Assembly: GCA_009602725.1 (NCBI GenBank)
Contig: WELB01000009.1
Coordinates: 1,329,686 to 1,384,836 of the forward strand
Reading direction: 5' to 3'
Length of the DNA stretch: 55,151 nucleotides
DNA from: Spirogloea muscicola
Lineage: Eukaryota; Streptophyta; Zygnematophyceae; Spirogloeales; Spirogloeaceae
In this document: positions 44,766-54,887 of the stretch, one piece after another
Layout: each line of letters begins with the position of its first letter
Position numbering within the stretch: the first letter of the stretch is position 1
Translations under genes and position numbers: made by a program
Notes under the pieces: model-generated
The model's input: only the letters and a program-made list of their open reading frames with translations
Told to the model about the DNA's origin: nothing
Database searches by the model: none

Positions 44766-45054
44766 TTCCCCAAGCTGCCCGCCTCTCAAGCTGACCAGCA
44801 CTTCCTGGAGGCCTTGGTGCCTTTTGGTTCACGTGTCCTGCTACCGCATGCGCCTGTCGATGTCCCTACAGCAAGTTTTCGTGTGGAGTTGAAACAAACA
44901 AAGGCCAAAATGGCCAAGTACAAAGAAGGCAAGGACATCTGAAGACGTACATCACCCACTGGCGATTTGTTCGTTCAGTAACCACGGGTCCGATACATTG
45001 AGGTCGCAATTCGATGCCTGAATACCAGATGGCAGCCCTTCTCCAAGCCCTTCT

Positions 45055-45300
45055 GCCACCAACTAGAGCTCGCCCAGCTTTCTGGTGCAAAGCATGAGTC
45101 TGAGTACACGGAAAACAGGCTGACACTCGTTGTCGCAAGACCGACAGATATGCACCTGGCAAACCCATCTCAGCCGAAACCACATCTGCACGTCGTGCAT
45201 GACCTAGGTTGGGTTTTTTTGAAGGATAGTATGGAAACGAGGACCTGAACAGCCAAAGAGATCGACTGCAGCTGGCAGAGCTGATCGCATTGGGGATAAT
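45055..45300 (-). repeat. Dispersed repeat, copy 2 (partner at 23.34 kb)
   Basis: Same ordered blocks as 23340-23560. The minus strand reads VSACFPCTQTHALHQKAGRA, homologous to the SLQRS...ALHLRAGRAL segment of the retroelement C-terminus, and GGTTACTGAAC near 44985 marks the expected coding end. Confidence 0.6.
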
Positions 45301-45357
45301 TGAAGTAATGCTGCAGCTTTCTGTGTGTTCGCACACAGCATACACGCACCCGTAGCC

Positions 45358-45872
45358 TTATACAATCTGCACTAGACTTTGCCTGAACAATGTATTGGCT
45401 TGAATTGGCCTCCCTTTCATTTTATGCGCCTCCGCATCCTTGTCAGCACCGACGCCAATCGACCACCAACGGGACATTGCATGACAAGGAAGAGCAATCC
45501 CGCTGCGCAAGCCAGAGGCTGCTGCAAGAGCGCGACCGGCTCGGCGGTGCAAAGCAAGCGCTTGAGACCTCTGTAAGGACATAAGTAGACGCATGCGGTA
45601 GCAGGACACAAGTCCTAGAAACACCAAGCCTCCAGGAAGTGCTGCACCCTGTCTGCGGCGCCGCTGGTCAGCTTGAAAGGCCAGCAGCGAAAGTAACGAG
45701 GACCACCGACCCCCGTCACACCCCTGGTGTCCATGACCAGGGGGTAGGGGTACCGCCAGCAGGGTGGTCCTTGTACTAAACGTGACGTATTGTGTTCGGC
45801 CACCTGCACAGCATAGTCGGACTCAGAAATCATGGGACCCTCGTTCCGGAGAACTTCTTTTGGAGGACTGAG
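45358..45872 (-). mobile_element. Truncated copy of a further retroelement subfamily
   Basis: Minus-strand reading YPLVMDTRGVTGVGGPRYFR, RVQHFLEAW, then after a frameshift CYRMRLLMSLQRSQALALHR and AGRALAAASGLRSG. Related sequence (HFLEALVPFG, LLPHAPVDVP) is seen on the plus strand at 44790-44870. It abuts the 5' end of copy 2, which it may have truncated. The dispersed 45-bp motif lies at 45387-45430. Confidence 0.6.
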
Positions 45873-46022
45873 GTCGCCACAGCGGAGGAGCCAGCGGCGC
45901 ATGGAAGTTGTTGTTGCCATGGGTTCAGCGAGTGGTGGCAGTGGCACTGGGGATGCAGACGGGACTGTGGAGGGCGATGCCGCTGTATCAGCTGCACCTG
46001 GGGAAGGGGAGCAGGGCCAAGA

Positions 46023-46289
46023 AAGAAAGGGATCGCCCATTGAGGATAGGGGCTGGACAAGCCAGCCCAAAAAAGAATAAACAAAGAACGAGAAGGGGGC
46101 CAGAGGAAGCCAGAGGAAGCGCTAAGAAACCAAAGCACACAAAGAAAGAAAGCAGCTACAAATCACTCAGTAACCCCTGCTAAGCAGCCGCAAATCAGAG
46201 AGGCTAGGGTCCTGGAAGTGGGTCCCCTGGACAGAGCCAGAGGCAGCAGCGAGGGCTCGTCCGGCACGAAGGTGCAGCGCACGGGCCAT
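46023..46289 (-). mobile_element. 267-bp 5'-truncated insertion nested in copy 2
   Basis: Copy 3 reads GGCCAAGA|GGACCTCCGG without interruption; copy 2 has 267 bases inserted at that point, in opposite orientation. The insert comprises the CTTTCTT end, the GATCGCCCATTGAGG box, the hairpin, 3' UTR and coding end SDLRLLSRGY back to RALHLRAG. No target-site duplication is evident. This fixes the outer limit of the element's 3' end. Confidence 0.85.
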
Positions 46290-46599
46290 GGACCTCCGGC
46301 CCCCTGCGGAGGCAACTTCTTGCTCGCCCGTGGAGCTCTGCTGCCAGCTTTGCCGGCGGCGCTGTGCCACTAAGGGGGGTCTTGAGCACGCACGAGCGGG
46401 CCTGCGTGCGTCCTGCTAACAGACAGGCGCAGCAGGCAGAGGCATCCGCCACCGCTCGGGCTTGCAGAGCCCCTTCAGAAGGGGCGATGCCAACACCACC
46501 ACCTGCGCCTATGGCAGAACTCTGGCGGTAGGCGGAGAGCGTGGACGTCTCCCAGTTCCTGCGGACGACCACCGTGCAGCTCCTTCGGCACATCCCCTA

Positions 46600-48915
46600 A
46601 TGGCTCGGCCTCACATACGGCGAGCCCTTTGGCCCCTCCTGACACGTCTGGTTCGTGACAGCGAGGATGAAGCTGCATGGGCGGTACTTCTGTTGTTCCC
46701 GCAAATTCTGCTTGGTCGACTGCCGCAGGAGACGGCGGGTCGCAAGGAGCTACTGCGCTGCGCCTCCATCTGTTTGAAGGAGGAGCGTGGGAGCTGCTAC
46801 TCGCTAAGCACCAAGCAGCTACGCAACTCGCGCAAGCCACCTATCGGCCTACCACGTCAGAAACTGATATCAAGGAGGTGAGCAAGCGACGTGCCATCCG
46901 ATTCGGACGAGCTGGCGACCTGGCAAGGGCTGCCCAAGCCTCGGAGCCCTCCACATCAGCACCGCATGATGCGGCAACCTTGGCCGCACTTGAGCAGCTC
47001 CATCCTGTGGCCCCGCGAGATTGAGATTCATGGACGGAGAGCTTCACGCCTGCTGCCGGTGGACCTGGACCCGGCTGTCTTCCGTCGGGCTGTTGTGAGT
47101 AGCCGCAAGGCAGTCGCCGAGGATCGGGGAGCACTTGCGGAAGCTGTATGGGGAGGACGACTCGAAGGATTCCGATTTGCTGCATAGGGTCGCACAACAT
47201 GTTGGTAGTGGACACCATCGTATATGCACAGTCCTCTGCACAAGTAATCTCATTGCTATGCAGAAGGAAAGCGGGAGCGTGCGTCCTATCTCAATGGGGG
47301 GGGGATGTCCTGCAGCGCCTCGAGGGGCGCACCCTGATCATGCAGATCCAGGACGATGCCCAGGCGCACGTCCATCCCCACCAGTTTGGGGTTGGGATGC
47401 ATGCTGGCGCTGAGTCCCTGGTGCAAGGGGTACAAGCGGCAATGGATGTCAACCCCCATTGGCTGTCCTTGAGCGTGGACATACGGTATGCTTTCAACTC
47501 CGTGGATCGGCAGGTTATTGCCAAGGAGCTAAGGCAGTACTTTCCCACCCTCCTCCCTCACTTCCGCTGCATGTATGTCTCGCCATCTGCATTGTTGTGG
47601 GGGGCAGGTAATTCTTTGGCTGTTCTGCAGTCAAAGACAAGGATGCGGCAAGGTGATCCAATGGGTGGTTTCCTCTTTGCTCTGGCGCATCACCGTGCTT
47701 TGAGCAACACGGCGAGCGCTCACCCTGGAGTTCTCCCCCCGAGCTATGCGGATGGTACCACGCTCCTCGGCCCCCCCAGAGGAGGTGCTGCGAGATTTTG
47801 GCACGCTTCAGCACCAGCTCCAGCTCATCGGGCTTGGGGTCAATCCTGCTAAGTGCTCCGCCTGGTCCCCCGATGGCATCCCTCTTTCCCTCTTTCCCTC
47901 ATTGCCTACATCTTGTCAGACTCCAGATGGCGGCTTGAGGATCTTGGGAGTGCCTGTAGGGAACCCGTCTTTCTCGGAGGGTGCTGTCCTTGCTCGTCTC
48001 CAAAGATACATGCAGGCCCTGCCAGAGCTCCTCACCCTCGGGGACTCTCAGTTGGCAGTGGCCATTTTGACCAGAAGTGTGGCACAGTGGCCGTGTTACT
48101 TCTTGCGAACGGTGCCACCTTCGGTCACCTTGGATGCTGTCTATGCATCCATTGATGGCAAGCTTCAGCGATGCCTTGCCGATTTGGATGCTCACCCACT
48201 CCTGGAGCAGTCCCCAGCAGCACTGGTGCAATGTACGCTGCCCATGCGTCACGGTGGGCTTGGTTGTCGCCCTTGGTCCGCTTGTGCAGACCAGCGTACC
48301 TTGGCTGCTGGCTCAGGTGGCTTCGTCCACATCTGGCCTATTCCTCCTTGAGCAACAACATGTATTCGCGCCCCATATCAGTAACGTGGTTCAGGGAAGT
48401 CTGCCTTTCCAAGCGACAATCAAAGCATGCCAACAGGACCCCTTTGCCCCTTCCGCGCCTCTGGTAAAAGAGCCTGTTAATTTTGCTGCCTGGGCTAATG
48501 TCTATGATGTGAGGGCTCAATTGCGGTTCTCCCGTGCTGCAGATGAGCAACCACTGGAGCATCTCCAGAATCTCCTCCAAGGGATGCTCGAGGCCAGGCT
48601 CGGCTCCTATGAATTTCGTCGCTGGGATGTCTGGGTGGCTCCGCGCCTTGCCTTTGCATGCGGGCTTGCGGATGGAAATTGCTCATTCTGCAATTCTCTG
48701 CGCCGCCGACTAGGCTGACCCTCCCTGTGCTTGGCAGGGGTGACCCAGTGCCAATGTGGGCTTACTGGGCATGATGCATTGCTCATGGGTGACCACATGC
48801 TCAGGTGTGCCAACGGCAGTGAGCGCACGGGCTCCCACAACGTCCTACATGACGTGACGTTTGGCATCGTCAAAGAAGTGGGATATCAAGTGAGTTGGAA
48901 AGCACCGGGGTGATG
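46600..48915 (+). pseudogene. Reverse transcriptase pseudogene of copy 2
   Basis: Recognisable RT reading across several frames: LSVDIRYAFNSVDRQVIAKE (motif A), RMRQGDPMGGFLFALAHHRA (motif B), PSYADGTTLLGPP (motif C, second Asp changed to Gly), LRILGVPVGNPSF (motif E region), LPMRHGGLGCRP, then WDVWVAPRLAFACG and the knuckle. It has multiple frameshifts and is not expressible as one protein. It is less GC-rich and more degraded than copy 1. Confidence 0.85.
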
Positions 48916-49124
48916 TCCATCCAACTTCGCAACGGGGTCCCTCTGACAAGGCGTGTCGTTCTGGTGGGCGTCCTCTTGGGAGGTGGCAAGCGGCTCCTCA
49001 TGAACGTCATTCTCACTGACAGCTTTCGTAAGAAGGGCCCCGTTACTTCTGAGGCCGGCTATCCTGTCTTTCGATGTATGTGCCTTGGCTGTGATTGGCA
49101 AGCGGCTGGGCACCCCCCTTAAAA

Positions 49125-52100
49125 CCCGTGGGATGTCCATGTTTGGTAGTAAAAAGTATCCCCAACCCTGCTCGTTCTTGTACTTCTGTGTCTTCTCCTG
49201 CTTGGCCACCTTCACAGTGTAGCTGGCCTGAAGGGGCCCTTCCTACGAAAGCTGTCAGTGACATCGACGTCCATGAGGAGCTGCTTGCGTCCAGTGGGAC
49301 TTCCACCAGATCAACACGCCTTCTTCAAGAGACCCCATTGCGAAGTTGAACGGGCATCACACCGGTGCTCTTGAAAGCCACTTGATATCCCGCCTCCTTT
49401 ACGATGCTATACATCGCGTCTCGTTGGAGGTTGCGGAAGCCCGTGCGCTTATATGGCACACCTGATCATGTGGTTGCCCACGGGCAAGGCATCCTCCTCA
49501 ATAAGCCCACACTCACCATGGATCACCCCTGCCAAGCACAGGGATGGTGAGCCCAGACGGCGTAGAGCATCGCAGAATAATGCAGTTTCCATCTGCACAC
49601 CCGCATACGAAGGCAAGGCACGGATTTACTCAGACGCTCCCAGCGACGGAACTGATGGGAGCCAAGTCTGGCCCCGAGCATCTCCTGAAGAGGGACTGAA
49701 AAGGATGTCTCTGTGGTTGCTCATCTGCAGCACGGGGGTGCTGTGCATCAAGCCGTCAAATCAGAAACATAGCCAAGGCCGCAAACCTGATAGGCTCAGA
49801 TACCAGAGGCGGATATAGAGGCAATGAGGTCCTGTGGGCATGCATTTACTGTCACTTGGAAAGCAGACTTTCCTGAGCTACGTCACTGATGTGGGCCGCA
49901 AATACACGTTGTGCTCAAGGAGGAATCGTCTGGATATGGACGAAGCCACCTGAGCTCAGTAAGCCAGGGTATGCTGGTCTGCACATGCGGACCAAGGGGC
50001 GAAAACCAAGCCCACCATGTCGTATGGGCAGCGTACCTTGAATAAGTGCCGCTGGGGACTGCTCTAGGAGTGTTTGAGCAATCAAATGGGCAAGGCATTG
50101 CTGAAGCTTGCCATAAATGGATGCATAGACAGCATCAGAGATTAATGAAGGTGGGACCACTCGTAGTAGGTAACAGCGTCGCCGGGCAACACTCTTAGTC
50201 AAAATGGCCAAAGCCATTTGAGAGTCTCCGAGGGTAGGGAGCTCTTGAAGGACCTGCATATATCCGCTGAGCCGAGCAGGACTGCGTCACCAAGAGATAA
50301 GGGTCCTTTATGGGCACTCCCAAGATTCTCAATCCACCGTCTGGTGTCCAACAAGATGTAGATTATGAGAGGGAAAGAGGGATGCCATGAGGGGACCAGG
50401 CAGTTGACTTAGCTGTATCAATTTCAAGCCCGATGTGCTGGAGCTGGTGCTGGAGCCTGCCAGAAGCTCGCAGCACCTCCTCTTGGGGGGCCAAGGAGTG
50501 TAGTATCATCAGCAGAGCTCGGGAGAGAATGCCAGGGTGAGAGCTCCCTGTGTTGCGCAAGGCTCGGTGATGCGCCAGAGCGAAGAGAAAACCACCCATA
50601 GGGTCATCTTGCCATGCCCCCACTTTTGATAGCAAACAGACAAGAACTTCCTGCCCTCCACAATAATGCAGATGGCGAGCCATACATGCAGCGGAAGTGA
50701 GGGAGGAGGGTGGGAAACTACTGCCTTAGCTCCTAGGTGATAACCCGCCGAGCCATGGAGTTGTTAGAATTCCGTACATCCTCGCTCATTGCCAGCCAAT
50801 GGCCATCCCGTGCACCAGGGTCTCAGCGCCAGCGCTCTCCCAGCCCCACACTGGTGCGGATGGGAAGTGCGCCTGAGCATTGTCCTTAATCTGCGTTATC
50901 AGGGTGCTGCACGAGGCGCTCCAGAACCTCCCTCGTTGAGATAGGACACTCCCCGCTGTGCTTCTGCAAAGCAACGAGATCACTTGTGCAGAGGACTGCG
51001 CAACACGATGAATGAGGTGTCCACGCCCAACATGTTGTGCAACCCCATGAAGCAGATAAACAACATCCGAGTCTCTTTTCCCATACAGCTCCCGCCAGTG
51101 CTCAAAAACCATGCCAGAGGGGCCCCCGGCGACCACCTTGCGGCTACTCAATGGCCTGACGGAAGACAATCGGGTCCAGGTCCACCGGTTGAGCAGGCGT
51201 GAAGCTCTCCATCCATGGATTTGGATTTCCCGGGGCCGGAGGATGGAGCTGCTCAAGTGCGGCCAAGGTTGCTGCATCATGCGGTGCTGGTGTGGAGGGC
51301 TCCAAGGCTTGGGCAGCACTTGTGAGGTCGCCGGCTCCTCTGAAGTGGATGGCACGTCGCTTGCCCGCCTCCTTGGCACCAGCTTCCGACGTGATGGCCG
51401 ATAGTTGGCTGGCGCGAGTTGCGCAGCCGCTTGGTGCTTTGCAAGTAGCAGCTGCCACGCCCCACCTTCAAACAGGTGGAGGCGCAGAAGCAGCTCCTTG
51501 CGACCCACCTTCCCCTTCCCCTTCCTCCTTCAACCCTACATGGACCAAGCAAAAGTCGAGGGAGCAACATAAGTACCGTCAAGCAGCTCATTCTCCCTGT
51601 CAAGAGCCAGACATGGTCATAAGGGGCCGAAAGTCTCGCCGTATGTGAGGCCAACCTCAGTATGAAATGTGCTTGAGGAGCTGCCCGGTGGTCGTCCGCA
51701 GGATCTCGGAGAGCTCCGCTCCTCGCCAGCGTTCTGCTTTAGGCCCTGGTGGTGGTGTTGGCATCTCCCCTCTTGAAAGGGCTCTGCGAGTCCAGGCGGT
51801 GGCGGATGCCTCTGCCTGCTGCTCCTATCCGTTAGAAGAACGCACGCAGGCCAGCTCGTGCATGCTACATCCCGCCATAGTGGCACAGCGCCGCCAGCAG
51901 AGCCGGCAGCAGAGCTCCACAAGAGGGCAAGAGGTTACCTCCGCAGGCAGCCGGAGGTCCTCTTGGCCGTGCTCCCCTTCCCCAGGTGCAGCTGATACAG
52001 CGGCATCGCCCTCTATAATTCCGTCAGCACCGGCAGCGCCACTGCCACCAATAGCCGAACCCCATGGCGACAACCACTTCCATGCGCCGCCGGGCTCCTC

Positions 52101-52130
52101 CGCTGCGGCGTGACCTCCCCTCCAAGATCA
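49125..52130 (-). mobile_element. Retroelement copy 3 (tail to tail with copy 2)
   Basis: Minus-strand copy, sister to copy 2. From right to left: N-terminal region 51620-52130 (GDAAVSAAPGEGEHGQ, VELCCRLCWRRCATMAGCSM, ILRTTTGQLLKHI), spacer domain 50980-51600, RT 50350-50700 with motif B as QDDPMGGFLFALAHHRALRN and a motif C reading SADD in a shifted frame, thumb 49915-50260, and endonuclease core RRRVDLVEV...MDVDVTDSF near 49260-49340. The reading ends at PNMDIPRVL at about 49133, so the C-terminus and 3' hairpin are missing. Frameshifts and stops are frequent. Between 49350 and 49900 homology to the knuckle region is present but broken. Confidence 0.75.
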
Positions 52131-52139
52131 GTAGCCGCT

Positions 52140-52600
52140 TTCTCAAGATGCAGGGGGGTTTGTGGAAGCCGCCTAGACGCGGGGGAGGTCACGGCAATGG
52201 TAGTGGGTGGGGCTCAAAGCCCGTAAGCACAGCATCATGAGAAGCAGTGGGAGACGGTATTGGGAGAGGGGGTCCTGTGCCCCTCTCCGTGTTGTCCTCC
52301 TCCATGGCATCCTCGGGTGGCGTTGGGGCCGCGCTCGGGACATCCGTCTCGTTCGTCCCTGGGCCTGGCGGGGCCCGGGATGAGCGCATAGCGCAGCCGC
52401 AGCTGGAGCTCCGGTGCACTGCTCTTGCGCTGGCCGCCAGTGCGGTCCCCTCCCCGGCACAAGTGAGCCGAGGCTCAGATCGCAGCCGGCGGCGGCATGC
52501 GCGTCCGTCGGCGCTCTGACACTCAAGCGCCCCGGGGGTTTGGGTTTTGATCCAAGAATGGGGCTGCTGGCGTTCGAAAAGCGGCTGTGAAAGTAAACGA
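52140..52600. other. GC-rich segment right of copy 3
   Basis: May be the 5' UTR or an N-terminal extension of copy 3, or unrelated. The minus-strand open frame here (SEPRLTCAGEGTALAASARA, PPEDAMEEDNTERGTGPPLP) has no recognised homology. Confidence 0.35.
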
Positions 52601-52899
52601 GAAAGGGCTCGCCCCTTGAGGATAGGGGCTGGACAAGCCAGCCCAAAAAACGAATGAGCAAAGGACGAGAAGGGGGCCAAAGTAAAAGCCCGTCCGAAGG
52701 ACCAGGGGTTGCAAAAGCCAGCCGGTGCATACCGAGGGTGTTCGTATCTTAGAAGAAAGCGGCTGCTGATATGAAAGAATCGGCTGTGAAATGCCAGCCA
52801 GATGCATACAGGTGTTCATGACGGAGCCAAAGGCTAGGCAGACAGGGCGCCCTCAATACCCCCGTGTCAGCAGTAGGAAGTCAGATGAGCTGAGGGGAG
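52600..52899 (-). mobile_element. Hairpin end followed by subfamily-3 3' UTR (copy at cyclophilin 3' side)
   Basis: Hairpin end with GCTCGCCCCTTGAGGATAGG box at about 52607-52665, then at 52762-52899 the subfamily-3 3' UTR (TCATGACGGAGCCAAAGGCT, GGCAGACAGGGCGCCCTCAA) and coding end PLSSSDFLLLTRGY on the minus strand. The element is cut off at a GCG repeat next to an N at 52900, about 90 bp from the cyclophilin stop codon. Confidence 0.75.
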
Positions 52900-52965
52900 N
52901 GCGGCGGCGGCGGCGGCGGTGCCTCGCCGCCGCTGCCGCTGTCGCTGCCGCCTCGGTCGCTGTTG
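52900..52965. repeat. GCG/GCC trinucleotide repeat
   Basis: A (GCG)6-type run followed by imperfect GCCGCT/GTCGCT units, adjoining the truncated retroelement tail. Confidence 0.8.
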
Positions 52966-52989
52966 CCACCATATGGCTGAGGCAGGCTC

Positions 52990-54466
52990 TCAAGCTAAGG
53001 GGTTGGCATGGATGGTCACGCGGTTTAGCCGAATCTCTGCCAGAGGTCTGTCCGCAGCCCCCGTCGGCGTCTGCACCCCATGCGCGCCGCCTTCTTTGGG
53101 TTACAGCACGGGTGGAAGCGCAGGGGAGGCGGGGCATAGGTGAAGTAGTGTTGGGGGTGATTGGGGTCAGGGGAAGGACGCAGAGAGGTAGAGAGCAGGA
53201 ACGTGGAGATGAGCACAAAGCAAGGAAAGTGAGGAGGAAGGGGGGAAGACTAAGCTTGAGATCCAAGGAAGAGAGGTACTGGGAGATGGGAAGAAGGGAT
53301 ACTGACGGGTAAGAGAAGAGGGGTAATAGAAGAACAGGAAGATAGGAAGGGGACTGCATGCTTGCATGCCAGCAGGCTCACCTTCTCCATGAGGTCAAGC
53401 ACCTCGAGGCCGGCAATGATGCGGCCAAACACAGTGTACAGGCCGTTGAGATGCGGCTGCTTGGCGTAGCTGATGAAGAACTGGCTCCCGTTGGTGTTTG
53501 GCCCACTGTTGGCCATCGACAAGATTCCCCGTGCAGTGTGCTGACACCCACCGGGCCTCTGATCAGCAATTGAAAGAGGAAAGGAAGACGATGGCGTTGG
53601 GAGAGCAGGGAAGAGCCTAGAGGGACTCACCTTAAGGGCCTCCCGAATCTCGTCATTGAATTTACGACCCCAGATGGACGTGCCACCGCGCCCTGTGCCA
53701 GTTGAGTCGCCACCCTAAGCAATTGCCGCCGCAGCCATAGCAAAGGGCGTCAGAGCAGCAAGGAAGCTTCGAGGAGCAGGCAAGTAAGTTATGTGTAAAG
53801 TAAGCATTAGGCTGCAAAGTGTTCACGCAGGATCTAGGGTTTCAAGTTTCGGTAGATGAGTTTGTCATGTACAAGAAGAGTAGGGCTCGGGGGACCTGGA
53901 TCATGAAGCTCTTAATGTTGCGATGGAATATAGTGCCGTCGTAGTATCCGCTTGCGCACAGCGCCAGGAAGTTCTGCAGCAGTGTGGTGGGTGCAGTCAG
54001 ATCAGCGACCTGACCAAGCGATGGCTGCGGCCTGGGCTGACAGCGGCAAGGCGTACCTCAGCGGCCTTTGGGACCTCGTCGCAGAAGATCTCGCACTTGA
54101 TGTCGCCGAGGTTCGTGTGCAATGTCACCGACTGCGGCGGCGTCGGCAGGCCGGGCAGATGATTTCAGCAGAGCGGAACCGGTGTCAAGGTTTGAGGGAG
54201 GAGAAGCTGCAGAGCATGTTGTCGACAGTCATGGACCCTAGCAACTGGAGCTACGTTGCGGTCAACAAAGGGGGGAGGGAGGAGGAGGGAACAGAGCGAC
54301 AGAAGTGGAAAGGCAGATGGACAGTCAGCGAGGGAGAGAAAGAGCGAAAGGGCGAGGAGGCCCAGAATAATCATAATATTCAGAGGATCAGTGGAGAGTA
54401 GAGAGGGCGAGCTGAGGTAAGCGAATGGGAGGGAGGGAGGCAGGCGGAGTTGCTGCTCTGCACCAT
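52990..54466 (-). CDS. Cyclophilin-type peptidyl-prolyl isomerase (PPIL3/CYP18-1-like), 6 exons
   Basis: Single-domain cyclophilin orthologous in pattern to plant CYP18-1 and animal PPIL3, a spliceosome-associated PPIase. Coding exons on the minus strand: 54057-54131 ([20 protein letters not shown]), 53896-53973 ([20 protein letters not shown]), 53631-53714 ([20 protein letters not shown]), 53382-53540 ([40 protein letters not shown]) and 52990-53070 ([17 protein letters not shown]-stop), all phase 0 with GT-AG introns, 158 residues. The initiator Met must come from another exon; an ATG at 54464-54466 followed directly by gtgcag fits. Catalytic-core residues are present: [24 protein letters not shown] is retained, while the GxGGxSIWG loop reads [11 protein letters not shown]. 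Length matches the family (about 160). No defects seen. Confidence 0.93.
53835..53842 (-). promoter_or_regulatory. Telo-box in cyclophilin intron
   Basis: TAGGGTTT on the plus strand (AAACCCTA on the gene strand), within an intron of the cyclophilin gene. Plant telo-boxes of this sequence are frequent in promoters and first introns of housekeeping genes. Confidence 0.4.
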
Positions 54467-54591
54467 CTGCCTGGACCGGCCTGGTCGACGATGCTGCCGC
54501 TGTGGCGGCGGCGGAGCAAGCGGCGGCTGGGGGAAAGCGGCCGCGACAGTGGTCTGCAGCAGCTGAGTCGCTTTGCACGCAGTCACACCAC

Positions 54592-54598
54592 CGCCACT

Positions 54599-54633
<35 letters not shown>
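54592..54633. repeat. (GCC)n microsatellite in 5' region of cyclophilin gene
   Basis: About 14 consecutive GCC units upstream of the presumed ATG exon of the cyclophilin gene. The alanine or arginine runs in overlapping frames are not supported as protein. Confidence 0.9.
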
Positions 54634-54668
54634 AGGAGCCGACGACGGTCGCGGAGTGCCGGAAGGCG

Positions 54669-54676
54669 TAGGGTTT
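54669..54676 (-). promoter_or_regulatory. Telo-box upstream of cyclophilin gene
   Basis: TAGGGTTT (AAACCCTA on the gene strand) about 200 bases upstream of the proposed ATG, in a GC-rich region. A related CTAAACCCT lies near 54837. Position and sequence fit a plant promoter telo-box. Confidence 0.45.
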
Positions 54677-54887
54677 GCGAGAAGTGGTCGAAAGCGGTCG
54701 GAAGTGCCAGGGTTTAAGCCCGACAAGCCAGTCGTCGGGAGTGGCTCATCAGACGCAGAGCCGTCTCGTCGGGCTCTGCCTGCTCCTCCCTGCACCCTCC
54801 CGCCATCCGACGCCAAACCACCCCTCGCCCGTCGGGCTAAACCCTCACTCGTCGCTAGCCCCCCTAGCAAACCCCCCCCCCGGCTCC

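Larger units (their letters stand above)
45875..49118 (+). mobile_element. Retroelement copy 2 (near full length 5', lacks 3' end)
   Basis: Plus-strand element homologous to copies 1 and 3. It starts near 45875 with an N-terminal region shared with copy 3 (GDAAVSAAPGEG), is interrupted by a 267-bp insertion (46023-46289), resumes with LCCQLC...RCATK-like codons, then ARPHIRRALWPLL at about 46602, RT at 47250-47800 and later, knuckle TQCQCG...HMLRC at about 48740-48810, and a degraded endonuclease core to about 49110. Several frameshifts (including a G9 run near 47297) and stops break it. Motif C is YADG and the endonuclease reads RRVVLVGV...MNVILTD, so catalytic Asp residues are lost in both enzymes. 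Confidence 0.8.

Noticed and set aside
53167-53367. Serine/proline/leucine-rich minus-strand frames inside the cyclophilin gene
   Set aside because: They lie in the last intron (53071-53381), which is pyrimidine-rich on the gene strand.
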